64,000 nucleotides of DNA, taken from the NCBI RefSeq assembly GCF_003425685.1, contig NZ_QJKM01000008.1, positions 62,001-126,000 on the forward strand, given 5' to 3'. Both the position numbers and the translations under genes were made by a program. The notes beneath the pieces are model-generated. The model ran no database searches. It was not told the origin of the DNA and saw only the letters and a program-made list of their open reading frames with translations. Below are positions 25,264 through 34,944 of the stretch, piece by piece. This DNA comes from Rhizobium terrae (GTDB lineage: Bacteria > Pseudomonadota > Alphaproteobacteria > Rhizobiales > Rhizobiaceae). How positions within the stretch are numbered: position 1 is the first letter of the stretch; each line of letters opens with the position of its first letter.

Positions 25264-27519
25264 ATGCGAAGAGAAGCGGAGAGCGAGATGGCAGCGACAA
25301 ATCAGGCACGATACAAGGTCGGCGGCATGGACTGCGCCAGCTGTGCGACGAAGATCGACACGGCGGTCCGCCGCATGGCAGGCGTCGAGGATGTTTCCGT
25401 GTCGGTTGCATCCGGCACGATGACAGTGACGCATGACGGCTCGAGCGATTTTTCGGCGATCGAGAAGCGGGTAGCGGGGCTCGGGTATTCGCTGAGGGCG
25501 TTGGGAAGGAAAACCGCCGCTGCAGAGTTCCCGATCTCCCCCGCAAGGGGGGAGAAGGGCCATTCGCACGGGCACCACCATCACGGCGCCCACGATCATT
25601 CCCATCACGACCATGCAGAAATCGAAGGCTTGCATGGCCATGATCACGGGCCGACGGACGGGCCATGGTGGAAATCGCCCAAGGGACGGCTGACGATCCT
25701 GACCGGGCTCGCGCTGGTGGCGGCCTACGGCATCGGCCATCTCATCCCCGCCTACGACACCTATATCTTCACCGCCGCGATGCTGATCGGTCTCCTGCCG
25801 ATCGCGCGGCGCGCCTTCATGGCGGCATTGGCCGGCACGCCGTTTTCGATCGAGATGCTGATGACGATCGCCGCGGTCGGCGCGGTCATCATCGATGCAT
25901 CGGAAGAAGCCGCTGCCGTCGTCTTCCTTTTCCTCGTCGGCGAGCTGCTCGAAGGCGTGGCGGCCCGCAAGGCCCGCCGGAGCATCCAGAGCCTGACGGC
26001 ACTGGTGCCGAAGAACGCACTGTTGGAGGTAAACGGCCAGACCCGTGAAGTGCCGGCCGAAACCCTGTCGGTCGGTTCCGTCATCCTCGTGCGGCCCGGC
26101 GACCGGATTTCCGCCGATGGCGTCATCATCGCCGGCGAAAGCTCGATCGACGAGGCGCCGGTGACGGGCGAAAGCACGCCGGTCGCCAAGGGCGCCGGAG
26201 ACAATGTCTTCGCCGGCACGATCAACGGCGACGCGGCGCTTCGCGTGCGCGTCACGGCTGCGGCCGAGGACAACACGATTGCCCGCGTCGTGCGGCTGGT
26301 CGAGGAGGCGCAAGAAAAGAAGGCGCCGACCGAGCGCTTCATCGACCGGTTCTCGCGGTATTATACGCCGGGCGTCGTTGTCGTCGCGGCCCTCGTCGCC
26401 ATCCTTCCGCCGCTGGCGGCCGGCACGGACTGGGGCGAATGGGTCTACAAGGGCCTGGCCATCCTGCTGATCGGCTGCCCCTGCGCGCTCGTCATCTCGA
26501 CTCCGGCGGCGATCGCCGCTTCGCTCTCCTCCGGCGCCCGCCGCGGTCTCCTGATGAAGGGCGGCGCGGTGCTGGAAAACCTCGGCAGGATCACGGCCGT
26601 CGCATTGGACAAGACCGGCACGCTCACCTCGGGCAGGCCTGAGGTGACCGACGTCATCGCCTTCGGCCGCAATGCGGAGGACGTGCTGCGTTTGGCCGCC
26701 GCGCTCGAAACCGGTTCCAGCCACCCGCTGGCGGCGGCCATTCTGGCGAAGGCTGCGGAGGACGAGGTGGAAATCCCGGCTGCAAGCGATGCGAGGGCGC
26801 TCGGCGGCAAGGGCGTCACCGCTGTCGTCGACGGTCAGGAGGTCTTCCTCGGGTCGCCGAAGGCTGCGGCCGAACGCGTCCCGCTGCCGATGGCGCATTC
26901 CCGCCGCATCGCCGCGCTCAACGACGAAGGCAACACGGTTTCGGTACTGGTCGTCGGGGGCGTGCCGGCGGGCGCGATCGCCATGCGCGACGAGCCGCGC
27001 GCCGATGCCAGGGCCGGTCTCAAGGCGCTTGCCGATGCGGGCGTGAAGACCGTGATGCTGACCGGCGACAATGCCCGCACGGCGAGCGCGATCGGCGCAG
27101 AGCTTGGCATAGAGGTGCGCGCCGAACTGATGCCGCAGGACAAGCAGAGGATCGTCGGCGAGTTGAAGCGCGAGGGGTTCGTCGTCGGCAAGGTCGGCGA
27201 CGGTATCAACGATGCGCCCGCGCTGGCCGCAGCCGATGTCGGCATCGCCATGGGCGGCGGTACGGATGTGGCGCTGGAAACCGCCGATGCCGCGGTGCTG
27301 CACGGCCGCGTCGGCGATATCGCCGGGATGATCGCGCTGTCGAAACGAACGATGCGCAACATCTACCAGAACATCGCCATCGCGCTCGGCCTGAAGGCGG
27401 TGTTCCTGGTGACGACGATCATCGGCATCACCGGCCTCTGGCCGGCCATTCTTGCGGACACGGGTGCGACGGTGCTCGTGACGATCAACGCGCTGCGGCT
27501 GCTGCGGGTGAGGGTATAA
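25264..27519 (+). CDS. zntA: Zn/Cd/Pb-exporting P1B-type ATPase
   Basis: A 751-residue heavy-metal ATPase. The N-terminal metal-binding domain has GMDCASC (residues ~20-26), followed by a His-rich linker (~98-130: GHSHGHHHHGAHDHSHHDH). Membrane helices, the CPC ion site (GCPCALVISTPAA, ~404), phosphorylation motif DKTGTLT (~448), the HP locus SSHPLAAAIL and GDGINDAPALAAADVGIAMG are all present. CPC with GMDC and the His-rich linker points to Zn2+/Cd2+/Pb2+ rather than Cu+. An alternative start at 25288 is equally plausible. The linker includes a short hairpin-rich insert (25536-25554) resembling the intergenic mosaic repeat. Confidence 0.92.
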   Translation: MRREAESEMAATNQARYKVGGMDCASCATKIDTAVRRMAGVEDVSVSVASGTMTVTHDGSSDFSAIEKRVAGLGYSLRALGRKTAAAEFPISPARGEKGHSHGHHHHGAHDHSHHDHAEIEGLHGHDHGPTDGPWWKSPKGRLTILTGLALVAAYGIGHLIPAYDTYIFTAAMLIGLLPIARRAFMAALAGTPFSIEMLMTIAAVGAVIIDASEEAAAVVFLFLVGELLEGVAARKARRSIQSLTALVPKNALLEVNGQTREVPAETLSVGSVILVRPGDRISADGVIIAGESSIDEAPVTGESTPVAKGAGDNVFAGTINGDAALRVRVTAAAEDNTIARVVRLVEEAQEKKAPTERFIDRFSRYYTPGVVVVAALVAILPPLAAGTDWGEWVYKGLAILLIGCPCALVISTPAAIAASLSSGARRGLLMKGGAVLENLGRITAVALDKTGTLTSGRPEVTDVIAFGRNAEDVLRLAAALETGSSHPLAAAILAKAAEDEVEIPAASDARALGGKGVTAVVDGQEVFLGSPKAAAERVPLPMAHSRRIAALNDEGNTVSVLVVGGVPAGAIAMRDEPRADARAGLKALADAGVKTVMLTGDNARTASAIGAELGIEVRAELMPQDKQRIVGELKREGFVVGKVGDGINDAPALAAADVGIAMGGGTDVALETADAAVLHGRVGDIAGMIALSKRTMRNIYQNIAIALGLKAVFLVTTIIGITGLWPAILADTGATVLVTINALRLLRVRV

Positions 27520-27787
27520 CCTTGAGGCTGAGTCAAGTTTGTACACTGCGCCGGTCACGGGCGGGCCGGAAACTATGTCGATCAGATTTAAGCCGTCTGC
27601 ATGGGCTTGGCGACATTTCCCGAGCGGGGAACCGTGCGAAACCACATTCATCACGGCCTCCGGGGCATAGGCTTCGAGCGCAATGCCTCCCTTTCGTAGT
27701 GGAGAAAGACAATGTGACCACCTGCACATTCTGCCACACGGTATGGATTGTCCGCCGGATCGATTGGTAGGGGAATAGTTCGGCGGT

Positions 27788-29497
27788 TTACCCTTCTCGC
27801 GCGAGCACCGCAAAGGCCTCGTACGGTTTCAGCGCCACGTTTTCCCCGAGCGCATCCACCGGTTCGTAATTCGAGGTCAGGCACTCTCCCGTAAACTGCA
27901 GTTCGCCCGGCAGGTCCAGCGAGACCTCCCGAGCCGTGAAATTGGCCACCACGACCAGCCGGTCCCGGTCCAGCGTGCGGGTGTAGACGAAGGCATCCGG
28001 GTGCTGATCGAGCCAGGACTGGTACTCGCCATAAACGATGACCGGATGCGCTTTGCGGAGCGCGATCAGCCGCCGATAGTGGTTCCAGATCGACGTCTCG
28101 TCGGTCATTTCCATTTCGGCGTTGATTGTCGCGTAGTTCGGGTTCACCTCGATCCAGGGCACGCCGGTCGAGAAGCCGCCGTAGGGCGCGGCACTCCACT
28201 GCATCGGCGTGCGGGCATTGTCGCGGCCGCTCTCGTTCGCACCCCGGATAAACTCTTCCGGGGAGAGCCCGGCCTCGACATGCAGCCGGTGCATGTTCAG
28301 CGTCTCGATGTCGCGATACTGCTCGATCGTCGTGAAAGGCACGTTGGTCATACCGATCTCCTCGCCCTGGTAGACGAAGGGCGTGCCCTTCATCAGGTGC
28401 AGCACGGTCGCCAGCATCTTGGCGGATTCCTTCCGGTGGCCGGTGGCGTCGCCATAACGGGAAACGGCGCGCGGCAGATCGTGATTGCCCCAGAAGAGCG
28501 AGTTCCAGCCATCGTCCGAGAGCGCATATTGCCATTTGCTGAGCACGGATTTCAGTTTCACGAGGTCGAAGGGCTTCGGGCGCCATTTGCCATAGGTCTC
28601 GTCCCATGCCTGCGTGACGTGCTCGAACTGGAAGACCATCGACAATTCATGGCGGTCACGGCCGGAATAGAGCAGCGCCGAGCCGGGGGTGGCGCTCCAG
28701 GTCTCGCCGACGGTCAGGACGTTGCGGTTGCCGAAGGTCCTGGCGTTCATTTCCCTGAGATAGTCGTGCAGATGCGGTCCGTCATGGACGATCTCCTGGT
28801 CCGCCTGCTTGCCGATATAATCGATGACGTCCATGCGGAAACCGGCGATGCCGCGCCCCAGCCACCAGTTCATCATGTCATAGATTTCTTCGCGCACCTT
28901 CTCGTTTTCCCAGTTCAGGTCCGGCTGCCGGCGAGAGAAGAGGTGCAGGTAATATTCGCCGCTGTCGGGATCGAGCGTCCAGGCCGGCCCACCGAAGGAG
29001 GATCTGAGCCCGTTTGGCGGCCCGCCATCCGGCGCGGGTTTGCGCCAGATGTAGAAATCGCGGAACGGATTGCCCCCTTTCTCGCTGCCTGGCCCTTTGC
29101 GGCTTTCCAGGAACCATGGATGTTCGTCGGACGTGTGGTTGACGACGAGATCGAGCATGATGCCGATGCCGCGTTTGCGCGCCTCCGCCACCAGATGATC
29201 GAAATCGGCGAGCGTGCCGAATTCCGGGGCGATGTCGCGGTAATCGGAAATGTCGTAGCCGTTGTCGTCCATCGGCGACTTATAGATGGGCGACAGCCAG
29301 ATCACGTCGATGCCAAGCGATTTCAGATAGTCGAGCTTCGAGGCGATGCCGGCGATATCGCCGATGCCGTCGCCGTTCAGGTCGCAGAAGCTGCGGGGGT
29401 AGATCTGGTAGATGGTGGCGGTGTGCCACCATTTGCGGTCCAGAGGCGGCATCGCCTGCCGGATCACCGCGTCGAGCTGGTCATGGATGTCGTTCAT
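27788..29497 (-). CDS. GH13 alpha-glucosidase (oligo-1,6-glucosidase type)
   Basis: A 569-residue cytoplasmic glycoside hydrolase of family 13. Conserved regions: DLVVNHTSDEHPWF, GFRMDVIDYIGK with the nucleophile Asp (~220), VGETWS with the acid/base Glu (~262) and WGNHDLPRAVSRYG with the third acid (~336). An Ig-like C-terminal domain ends the protein. This subfamily hydrolyses short alpha-glucosides such as isomaltose, sucrose isomers or trehalose. The ATG at 29497 follows AGGGAGG and is preferred to 29515. It stands alone, without the usual algEFG/thu transporter genes. The 268 bases beyond its stop, up to 27519, hold no convincing gene. Confidence 0.9.
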   Translation of the reverse strand: MNDIHDQLDAVIRQAMPPLDRKWWHTATIYQIYPRSFCDLNGDGIGDIAGIASKLDYLKSLGIDVIWLSPIYKSPMDDNGYDISDYRDIAPEFGTLADFDHLVAEARKRGIGIMLDLVVNHTSDEHPWFLESRKGPGSEKGGNPFRDFYIWRKPAPDGGPPNGLRSSFGGPAWTLDPDSGEYYLHLFSRRQPDLNWENEKVREEIYDMMNWWLGRGIAGFRMDVIDYIGKQADQEIVHDGPHLHDYLREMNARTFGNRNVLTVGETWSATPGSALLYSGRDRHELSMVFQFEHVTQAWDETYGKWRPKPFDLVKLKSVLSKWQYALSDDGWNSLFWGNHDLPRAVSRYGDATGHRKESAKMLATVLHLMKGTPFVYQGEEIGMTNVPFTTIEQYRDIETLNMHRLHVEAGLSPEEFIRGANESGRDNARTPMQWSAAPYGGFSTGVPWIEVNPNYATINAEMEMTDETSIWNHYRRLIALRKAHPVIVYGEYQSWLDQHPDAFVYTRTLDRDRLVVVANFTAREVSLDLPGELQFTGECLTSNYEPVDALGENVALKPYEAFAVLAREG

Positions 29498-29618
29498 CCC
29501 GTCCTCCCTCGCCATTCCTTAGGGTCGAACGCGACAGACAGGGCGCAGGTTCCTGAGGCAGAGGCATGAACGGGCGCGCAGTCATCATATGAAGCTAAAA
29601 AACCTGTATGACCTATTA

Positions 29619-29632
29619 TGTGATATGTCACA
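29619..29632. promoter_or_regulatory. TGTGA-N4-TCACA dyad in divergent promoter
   Basis: TGTGATATGTCACA has perfect 5-bp arms and lies in an A+T-rich stretch between the divergent glucosidase and chemoreceptor genes. It resembles a CRP/FNR-superfamily site but has 4 rather than CRP's 6 central bases. A link to sugar-dependent control is only a guess. Confidence 0.35.
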
Positions 29633-29730
29633 TTTTAAGACAAATTTATCAGATTTCGGGCAGGAATTCGGTGATTGCCGAGCGTCGTCCGAAGCGGATG
29701 CCGGCGGCGCGTTCAGGGGGCGGTTGCAAG

Positions 29731-31965
29731 ATGAAGTTTTCCATTAAGTATGTCTTGATTGTTTCTTTCTCGATCCTTGGCCTGACCGTCATGGGCTTGA
29801 TGGGCAAACTGCTCATCGAGGAAATCGGCCTGCGTCAGAACTCCGCCCGCCTGGCGGAACTTGCCCAGCTCGACGCTTCGCTGTTCGACGCGCTGCTCGG
29901 CCTGCGCGGCGAGCGCGGCGGCGTTTCCTCGGCAATCAAGCTCGAGCCCGCCGATGTCGCCACCAGCAAGAGCAACATCGCCGACGGCCGCAAGGATGTG
30001 GACGCGGCGTTTGCGAGGACGAAGGCGCTGGTCGAGGAGGTCGGAACCGGAAAGCTGCAGGATGCGCTGAGCGGCGTGCTGCAAAGCTATGGCCGCTGGC
30101 TCGCCTATCGCGCCGATATCGACCGGGCGCTGAACCAGCCGGTCAAGGAGCGTGACCCGGCGCTCGGCAAATCGGTGCTCGGCCTTGCCGACAGCACGCT
30201 GGCCGATCTCGAAAGGACGGCGAACCTGGTCGAGGCGGCGATCATCTCGCGCGATCCCTCGATGATCATGTTTACCCAGCTGCGCTCGCTTGCCTGGACG
30301 GCGCGCACCCAGCTCGGCACGGCCAATTCGACGCTTGTCGGCGGCGTGATCGCCAAGCAGCCGCTTTCTTCCGAAAAATTGGCCGAAATCGCCGTGCAGG
30401 ACGCCAAGGTGGCGCTGGCCTGGGATGTCATCACCCAGCTCGCCGGCAGCGATGTCGCGCCGGAAAAACTGAAGGCCCTGCACCGCACTGCGCAGGCCAC
30501 CTATTTCGGCGGTGCCTATGCCGAACAGCGCGCCGGGGCCATCAAGGAATCCCAGGCCGGCCGGCCGTTCAACATGTCGGTCGACGACTGGCGCAAGACT
30601 GCCGGCCCGGCGCAGTCCTCGATTGCCGATATCGCATCGGTCTCGCTGGCTGAGATGACCGCGCTGACAGCACGAAACCTCACATCGTCGACGGCGACGA
30701 TCATCGGCCTTTCGATCGCGACGCTGGTCGCACTGGTGCTGACGCTGGCTGTAATCTCCACCATCGTCTTCCGTATCGCCAATCCGATCGCGGTGCTGAC
30801 CGGTGCCATGCGCAAGCTGGCGGGCGGCGACCTTGCGGTCGAGATCGCCGGTGCCGGCCGCAGGGACGAGATCGGCGAGATGGCCCGTGCGGTGGAGGTG
30901 TTCCGCGAGGCGGCGATCCACAATCGCGAACTCGAGGCGGAAGCGGTCCGCGCCCGTCAGGCTGCCGAAGCGGAACGTATCGCATTCCAGCAGCGTGCGG
31001 AGGCCGAAGCGGAGGAACGCCTGCAGCACGCGACGTCGGGTCTGGCGCGGGGCCTGCAGCGTCTCGCCTCCGGCGACCTGCTCTGCGAGATCGACGAAGT
31101 GTTTTCGGAACAGTTCGAGAGCCTTCGCCACGATTTCAACAGTTCCGTCCATCAGCTGCGCTCCGCTCTCGAAAGCGTCAGCAGGTCGGCGCTCAGCGTG
31201 CGCAGCGGCAGCGGCGAGATTTCCTCGGCCTCCGACCAGCTTTCCAAGCGCACCGAACAGCAGGCCGCCTCGCTGGAGCAAACGGCTGCGGCGCTTGAAG
31301 AGGTCACCACCAACGTGAAGCAGACCTCGGAGCGCGCCAGCGAGGCGCGCGAGATGGTACGTCATGCAAGCGACCGTGCCGGAAGCTCCAGCCAGGTCGT
31401 GTCAAACGCGGTCGATGCGATGGGCAAGATCGAGGCGGCGTCCAACCAGATCAGCCAGATCATCGGCGTGATCGACGAGATCGCCTTCCAGACCAACCTT
31501 CTGGCGCTGAACGCCGGCGTCGAAGCGGCCCGCGCCGGAGAGGCGGGCAAGGGTTTTGCCGTCGTCGCCCAGGAAGTCCGCGAGCTTGCTCAGCGCTCTG
31601 CCAAGGCCGCCAAGGAGATCAAGACGCTGATCGGCAATTCGGAAGCGGCAGTCAACCAGGGTGTCGTGCTGGTCAACGACACCGGCGAGGGCCTGCAGGA
31701 GATCGCGCGTCTCGTCACCGCGATCAACCAGCACATGGATGCGATCGCCGTCGCCGCCAAGGAACAGGCGTCCGGCCTTTCCGAAATCAACGCCTCGGTG
31801 AACCACATGGACCAGGTGACGCAGCAGAACGCCGCCATGGTCGAGGAGATGAACGCGGCGGGGGCCGGCCTTGCGGAGGAAAGCGGCCGTCTGTCGGAGC
31901 TTCTCGCCCGCTTCCAGATGCGCCGGGCGGCCGGTGAACCCGGCTTCCGGCGCCGCGCCGCCTGA
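29731..31965 (+). CDS. methyl-accepting chemotaxis protein
   Basis: A 744-residue chemoreceptor. Membrane helix 1 is at residues ~7-27, a large all-helical periplasmic sensor follows (~30-320, rich in heptads and containing [20 protein letters not shown]), helix 2 is at ~323-347, then a HAMP domain (~348-400) and a second HAMP-like segment. The signalling domain has the hairpin tip [20 protein letters not shown] and [20 protein letters not shown]. The GLRGERG motif after TM1 recalls nitrate/nitrite-sensing-type helical bundles. The frame is open from 29608 but the membrane-helix start at 29731 is preferred. No CheB/CheR docking pentapeptide at the C-terminus. Confidence 0.92.
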   Translation: MKFSIKYVLIVSFSILGLTVMGLMGKLLIEEIGLRQNSARLAELAQLDASLFDALLGLRGERGGVSSAIKLEPADVATSKSNIADGRKDVDAAFARTKALVEEVGTGKLQDALSGVLQSYGRWLAYRADIDRALNQPVKERDPALGKSVLGLADSTLADLERTANLVEAAIISRDPSMIMFTQLRSLAWTARTQLGTANSTLVGGVIAKQPLSSEKLAEIAVQDAKVALAWDVITQLAGSDVAPEKLKALHRTAQATYFGGAYAEQRAGAIKESQAGRPFNMSVDDWRKTAGPAQSSIADIASVSLAEMTALTARNLTSSTATIIGLSIATLVALVLTLAVISTIVFRIANPIAVLTGAMRKLAGGDLAVEIAGAGRRDEIGEMARAVEVFREAAIHNRELEAEAVRARQAAEAERIAFQQRAEAEAEERLQHATSGLARGLQRLASGDLLCEIDEVFSEQFESLRHDFNSSVHQLRSALESVSRSALSVRSGSGEISSASDQLSKRTEQQAASLEQTAAALEEVTTNVKQTSERASEAREMVRHASDRAGSSSQVVSNAVDAMGKIEAASNQISQIIGVIDEIAFQTNLLALNAGVEAARAGEAGKGFAVVAQEVRELAQRSAKAAKEIKTLIGNSEAAVNQGVVLVNDTGEGLQEIARLVTAINQHMDAIAVAAKEQASGLSEINASVNHMDQVTQQNAAMVEEMNAAGAGLAEESGRLSELLARFQMRRAAGEPGFRRRAA

Positions 31966-32066
31966 AACCCGGCATCCCGGCCGGTAAACGAAGAATGACA
32001 TGCGGCTTCGGCGGGCCTCCGCCGGAGCCGCCGTCGTTCGCGGCGCCTGCTTTCGGCTGATCGGAG

Positions 32067-32091
32067 GGAACATTAGGAGTCTTCGATGGTT
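32067..32091 (+). promoter_or_regulatory. EcfG/RpoE2-like general stress promoter
   Basis: GGAAC (32067-32071), 16 bases, then GGTT (32088-32091) matches the alphaproteobacterial general stress sigma consensus GGAAC-N16-CGTT with one mismatch. It lies 38 bases before the start of a small hydrophilic gene. Confidence 0.55.
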
Positions 32092-32128
32092 GGAATATTG
32101 GGAAACCTGAAGACCAAGGAGGCCCATC

Positions 32129-32308
32129 ATGAGCAGCAGACTTCCCCCGACGCCGCCGGAAAACCTCAGCCACAAGGGCGCCGGCGAACAGGCCCATGCG
32201 GATACCAAGCGCGGCCAGATCCACGCCGCCAACGACCCCGGCAAGCAGGGCCAGCAGGGCAATACGAAGATCAACACGACCCACCAGGGTTACCAGCAGG
32301 ATCGATAA
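32129..32308 (+). CDS. small hydrophilic protein, 59 residues
   Basis: A short gene with an excellent AAGGAGG ribosome site 7 bases before the ATG. The protein ([20 protein letters not shown] at the start, ending [18 protein letters not shown]) has no Cys or Trp and almost no hydrophobic residues, and is rich in Gln, Asn, Gly and His. It is predicted to be disordered, like hydrophilins or desiccation-related proteins. A stress-type promoter lies upstream and a second small gene follows 13 bases later. The function is unknown; the reading frame is supported by RBS, promoter and operon position. Confidence 0.7.
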   Translation: MSSRLPPTPPENLSHKGAGEQAHADTKRGQIHAANDPGKQGQQGNTKINTTHQGYQQDR

Positions 32309-32321
32309 GGAGGACTGCCCC

Positions 32322-32537
32322 ATGTCGACCTCGACGAAGACGCCCGCCAGCATCCGCCAGGGCGGCCCCGGCGCGTCGCATGAAAATGCCAAGGCGCCGC
32401 TCGATGTGAAGAAGCCGCCAGCCGGGAGCGACCTGCGCTCGCAGAGCCGGGTTTCCGGCGGGGGCGGCGAATGCGACAGCCACCATACCCACGATGCGAA
32501 AAAGAAAGGCGGCGGCACGCAGCACCCTTCGCATTGA
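32322..32537 (+). CDS. small hydrophilic protein, 71 residues
   Basis: The second gene of the small stress operon. AAGGAGG overlaps the previous stop (32307-32313), 8 bases before the ATG at 32322. The protein is strongly polar and low-complexity, starting [20 protein letters not shown], with a [20 protein letters not shown] tail that holds one Cys and several His. No domain is recognised. Co-transcription with the 59-residue gene suggests a joint stress role; a longer frame opening at 32196 is not supported by an RBS. Confidence 0.65.
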   Translation: MSTSTKTPASIRQGGPGASHENAKAPLDVKKPPAGSDLRSQSRVSGGGGECDSHHTHDAKKKGGGTQHPSH

Positions 32538-32632
32538 TTCCGAAATCATTGGGATCCGCAGACAACCTTCCCGGCCGGCGTGCCGGGAGGGTTCTGGCAT
32601 GCCGTTGAGCGACGCGTGCCCGGCTGAGAGTT

Positions 32633-33873
32633 TCAGTAAACGTTGCAAAGCTCCGCGAGCCGGATTTCGAGAAAGCGACGTTCCGCGGGCTGCCGCGCAT
32701 GGTCCAGCGCGCGGCGATAGCCGGCTCGGGCTTCTGCGTTGCGGCCCAGCCGCCGGTAAAATCGGCACTGACGGCATGGGCCAAATGGTAATCGTCGAGA
32801 TCGCCTTTGCCGAGGAGCGGTTGCAGCATGGCCAGGCCGGCCGCCGGCCCGTCCCGCATGCCGATCGCCACCACGCGGTTGAGCCCCACGACCGGCGAGG
32901 GATCGATCCGGAACAGTATGTCGTAGAGCGTTGCGATCTCCGCCCAGTCGGTCGCGTCGATCGTTTCCGCATGGGCATGGACGGCGGCGATCGCCGCCTG
33001 CAGGACATAGGGACCGATGCGCTGCTGCCCCAGGGCGCGGCGTATCAGGCCGTCCGCCTCGGCGATGAGGTCGCGATCCCAAAGCGACCGGTCCTGGTCT
33101 TCCAGCAGGATGATGTCGCCGGAGGGAGTGACACGGGCGTTGCGCCGGCTTTCGTGCAGCAACATCAGCGCCAGCAGGCCAAGGCTTTCCGCATCTTCCA
33201 GCAGACCGGACGCCAGCCGGCCAAGCCTGATCGCTTCGGTCGTAAGCTCGGTACGCAGAAGGTCAGGCCCGTCGGTTGCCGCATAACCCTCGTTGAAGAT
33301 CAGATAGATGACCCGGAGCACGCTTTCGATTCGGGCCGGCAGTTCCGCCCGTGCCGGGACTTCGTAAGGGATCTTGTCGTCGCGGATCTTCGCCTTGGCG
33401 CGGACGATCCGCTGGGCGATTGTCGGCGTGCGGGTCAGGAAGGCACGGGCGATCTCTTCCGTCGTCAGCCCGCCGACTTCCCGAAGCGTCAGCGCAAGGC
33501 GCGCGTCGGCGGGCAGCGCCGGATGGCAGCAGGTGAAGATCAGCCGCAATTCATCGTCTTCGATCACGGCCGGAAGCATGGTCTCCGTTTCTGTTTCGGA
33601 AAGCGCCAGAAGTTCCGGCATCGCGCCGGCGATCCGCGCCTGCCGCCGCCAGCGGTCGATCGCCTTGAACCGGCCGGTCGAGACCAGCCAGGCGTAAGGG
33701 TTCTTCGGCACGCCCTCGCGCCGCCAACGGTCGGCCGCGGCGGCAAAGGCCTCGTGCAAGGCCTCCTCCGCCGCTTCGAAGCCGCCGAGCAGGCGGATCA
33801 GGGTTGCCAGCACGCGCCGTTTTTCGGTGCGGTATGTGCGCTCCAGCGCGACGCGTGCTTCGAGGGCGCTCAT
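32633..33873 (-). CDS. ECF42-type RNA polymerase sigma factor, frameshifted
   Basis: An extracytoplasmic-function sigma factor with a long C-terminal extension. Region 2 ([40 protein letters not shown]) and region 4 ([20 protein letters not shown]) are intact, followed by the family extension ([20 protein letters not shown]). At a run of A at 32758-32761 the frame breaks: the true ending [20 protein letters not shown]...LAELCNVY continues one base out of register, to a stop at 32633. Without the shift the frame runs on into unrelated sequence to 32290. ECF42 factors need this TPR-like extension for activity, so the shift may inactivate it. It could also be a sequencing error. It overlaps the YCII gene by 4 bases. 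Confidence 0.85.
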
Positions 33874-34235
33874 AGCTGCGGTGGCTCGGTGCTGAAATCG
33901 ACCAGCGGCCGCACCTCGATCGAGCCGATCCGCGCCAGCGGGTGGCCACCGGCAACCTTGGCGGCCTCGTTCAGGTCCTGCGCTTCGATGATGACGATGC
34001 CGCCCAGCATTTCCTTGGTTTCCATGAAAGGACCGTCCGTTGCCGACATCTTTTCGTTGCGGACCTGCACGGTCATCGCCGATTCCGGCATTTCCAATGC
34101 CTCGCCGACGATGAAATGGCCGCTGGCCTTCAGCACGTCGTCATAACCGGCGCAGCCGGCAAGCGCCGTGTTGGATTCCGGGCTGCCGTTGAAGAGGATC
34201 TTGGGATCGTAATAGATCAGGCAAGCATAGCGCAT
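33870..34235 (-). CDS. YCII/DGPF-domain protein
   Basis: A 121-residue ferredoxin-like-fold protein of the YCII family with the DGPFMETKE motif that names the DGPF group. Genes of this group are the conserved neighbours of ECF42 sigma factors, with which this one overlaps. They are the usual regulon members, and a direct anti-sigma role has not been shown. The frame opens at 34271, but [15 protein letters not shown] at 34235 is preceded by GGGAG and fits the family start. Confidence 0.88.
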   Translation of the reverse strand: MRYACLIYYDPKILFNGSPESNTALAGCAGYDDVLKASGHFIVGEALEMPESAMTVQVRNEKMSATDGPFMETKEMLGGIVIIEAQDLNEAAKVAGGHPLARIGSIEVRPLVDFSTEPPQL

Positions 34236-34272
34236 GGTGGTCTCCCTTGGGTTGGCGCTTCGAACGGCCATA

Positions 34273-34299
34273 GTCGTCAGCCAGCCGTCGGATTCGACA
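34273..34299 (-). promoter_or_regulatory. ECF42-type promoter before the YCII gene
   Basis: On the minus strand TGTCGA (complement of 34294-34299) is followed after 17 bases by CGAC (complement of 34273-34276), about 37 bases before the ATG at 34235. TGTCGA with a CGA/TC -10 element is the reported ECF42 target, so the sigma factor probably drives its own operon. Confidence 0.65.
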
Positions 34300-34322
34300 G
34301 CGCTCCGAAAATTTTTTCGAGT

Positions 34323-34943
34323 TTATTTTTGGGGCGCCCTGCCGCACACCATGTCGACGCCGGCACGGGCGAGGTCTTCCAGCATGTCGCGCGGGGCGCC
34401 GGCGCGGGCGCGCACCGCCAGCGAATGCATGACCGAAGAGGCAAGCAGCGAAAGTGCCTTGGGATCCGCCTCCTTCGGTAGTTCACCCCTTTCGACCGCA
34501 AGCATGAGCCGCGCCTCGATCTCCGCGTCGAAGGCTTCGAGGCTTTGGCGCAACATGTCGCGCACGCGGGAATGCTGGATGGCCTCGGCAGTGGCGGTGC
34601 CGATCAGGAAACAGCCGCGGGCGGAGGTTTCTCCCGAAAGATAGGTCGAGAGCGCCCGCCGATAGATCTCTGCAATGTTCTCGCGAAGCGGCAGGGAAGG
34701 GTCGAGCGCCTCTTCCATCGCAACGAGACTGTCGTCGCGATAGCCGGCGAGCGTGCCGAGATAGAGATCCTCCTTGTCGCCGAAAGCTCCGTAGAGGCTC
34801 GGCCGGTTGAGACTGGTCGCGGCGCTGAGCGCATCCAGCGACGTGCCCTCGAAACCTCTGTCCCAGAAAACCTCGCGCGCCTTTTCGATCGTCGCGGCTT
34901 CGTCGAACGCTCTCGGCCGGCCGCGCTTCTTTGTCTCGCTCAT
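34323..34943 (-). CDS. TetR-family transcriptional regulator
   Basis: A 206-residue TetR-type repressor starting MSETKKRGRPRAFDEAATIE. The helix-turn-helix is at ~30-55 (GFEGTSLDALSAATSLNRPS, then LYGAFGDKEDLYL). The C-terminal ligand domain is of the TetR_C type common in the YxaF/ComR groups. It is divergent from the GST/SnoaL operon, with a large dyad between them, and probably represses both. An upstream ATG at 34961 is possible but lies within the dyad. Confidence 0.88.
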   Translation of the reverse strand: MSETKKRGRPRAFDEAATIEKAREVFWDRGFEGTSLDALSAATSLNRPSLYGAFGDKEDLYLGTLAGYRDDSLVAMEEALDPSLPLRENIAEIYRRALSTYLSGETSARGCFLIGTATAEAIQHSRVRDMLRQSLEAFDAEIEARLMLAVERGELPKEADPKALSLLASSVMHSLAVRARAGAPRDMLEDLARAGVDMVCGRAPQK

Positions 34944-34944
34944 T

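Noticed and set aside
27520..27787. Fragments such as AECAGGHIVFLHYE on the minus strand after the GH13 gene
   Set aside because: Could be a gene remnant, but no family could be recognised and frames are short; left unannotated.
31966..32020. G+C hairpin after the chemoreceptor gene as a terminator
   Set aside because: The stem (CGGCGG...CCGCCG type) has no T run, so it is not called.
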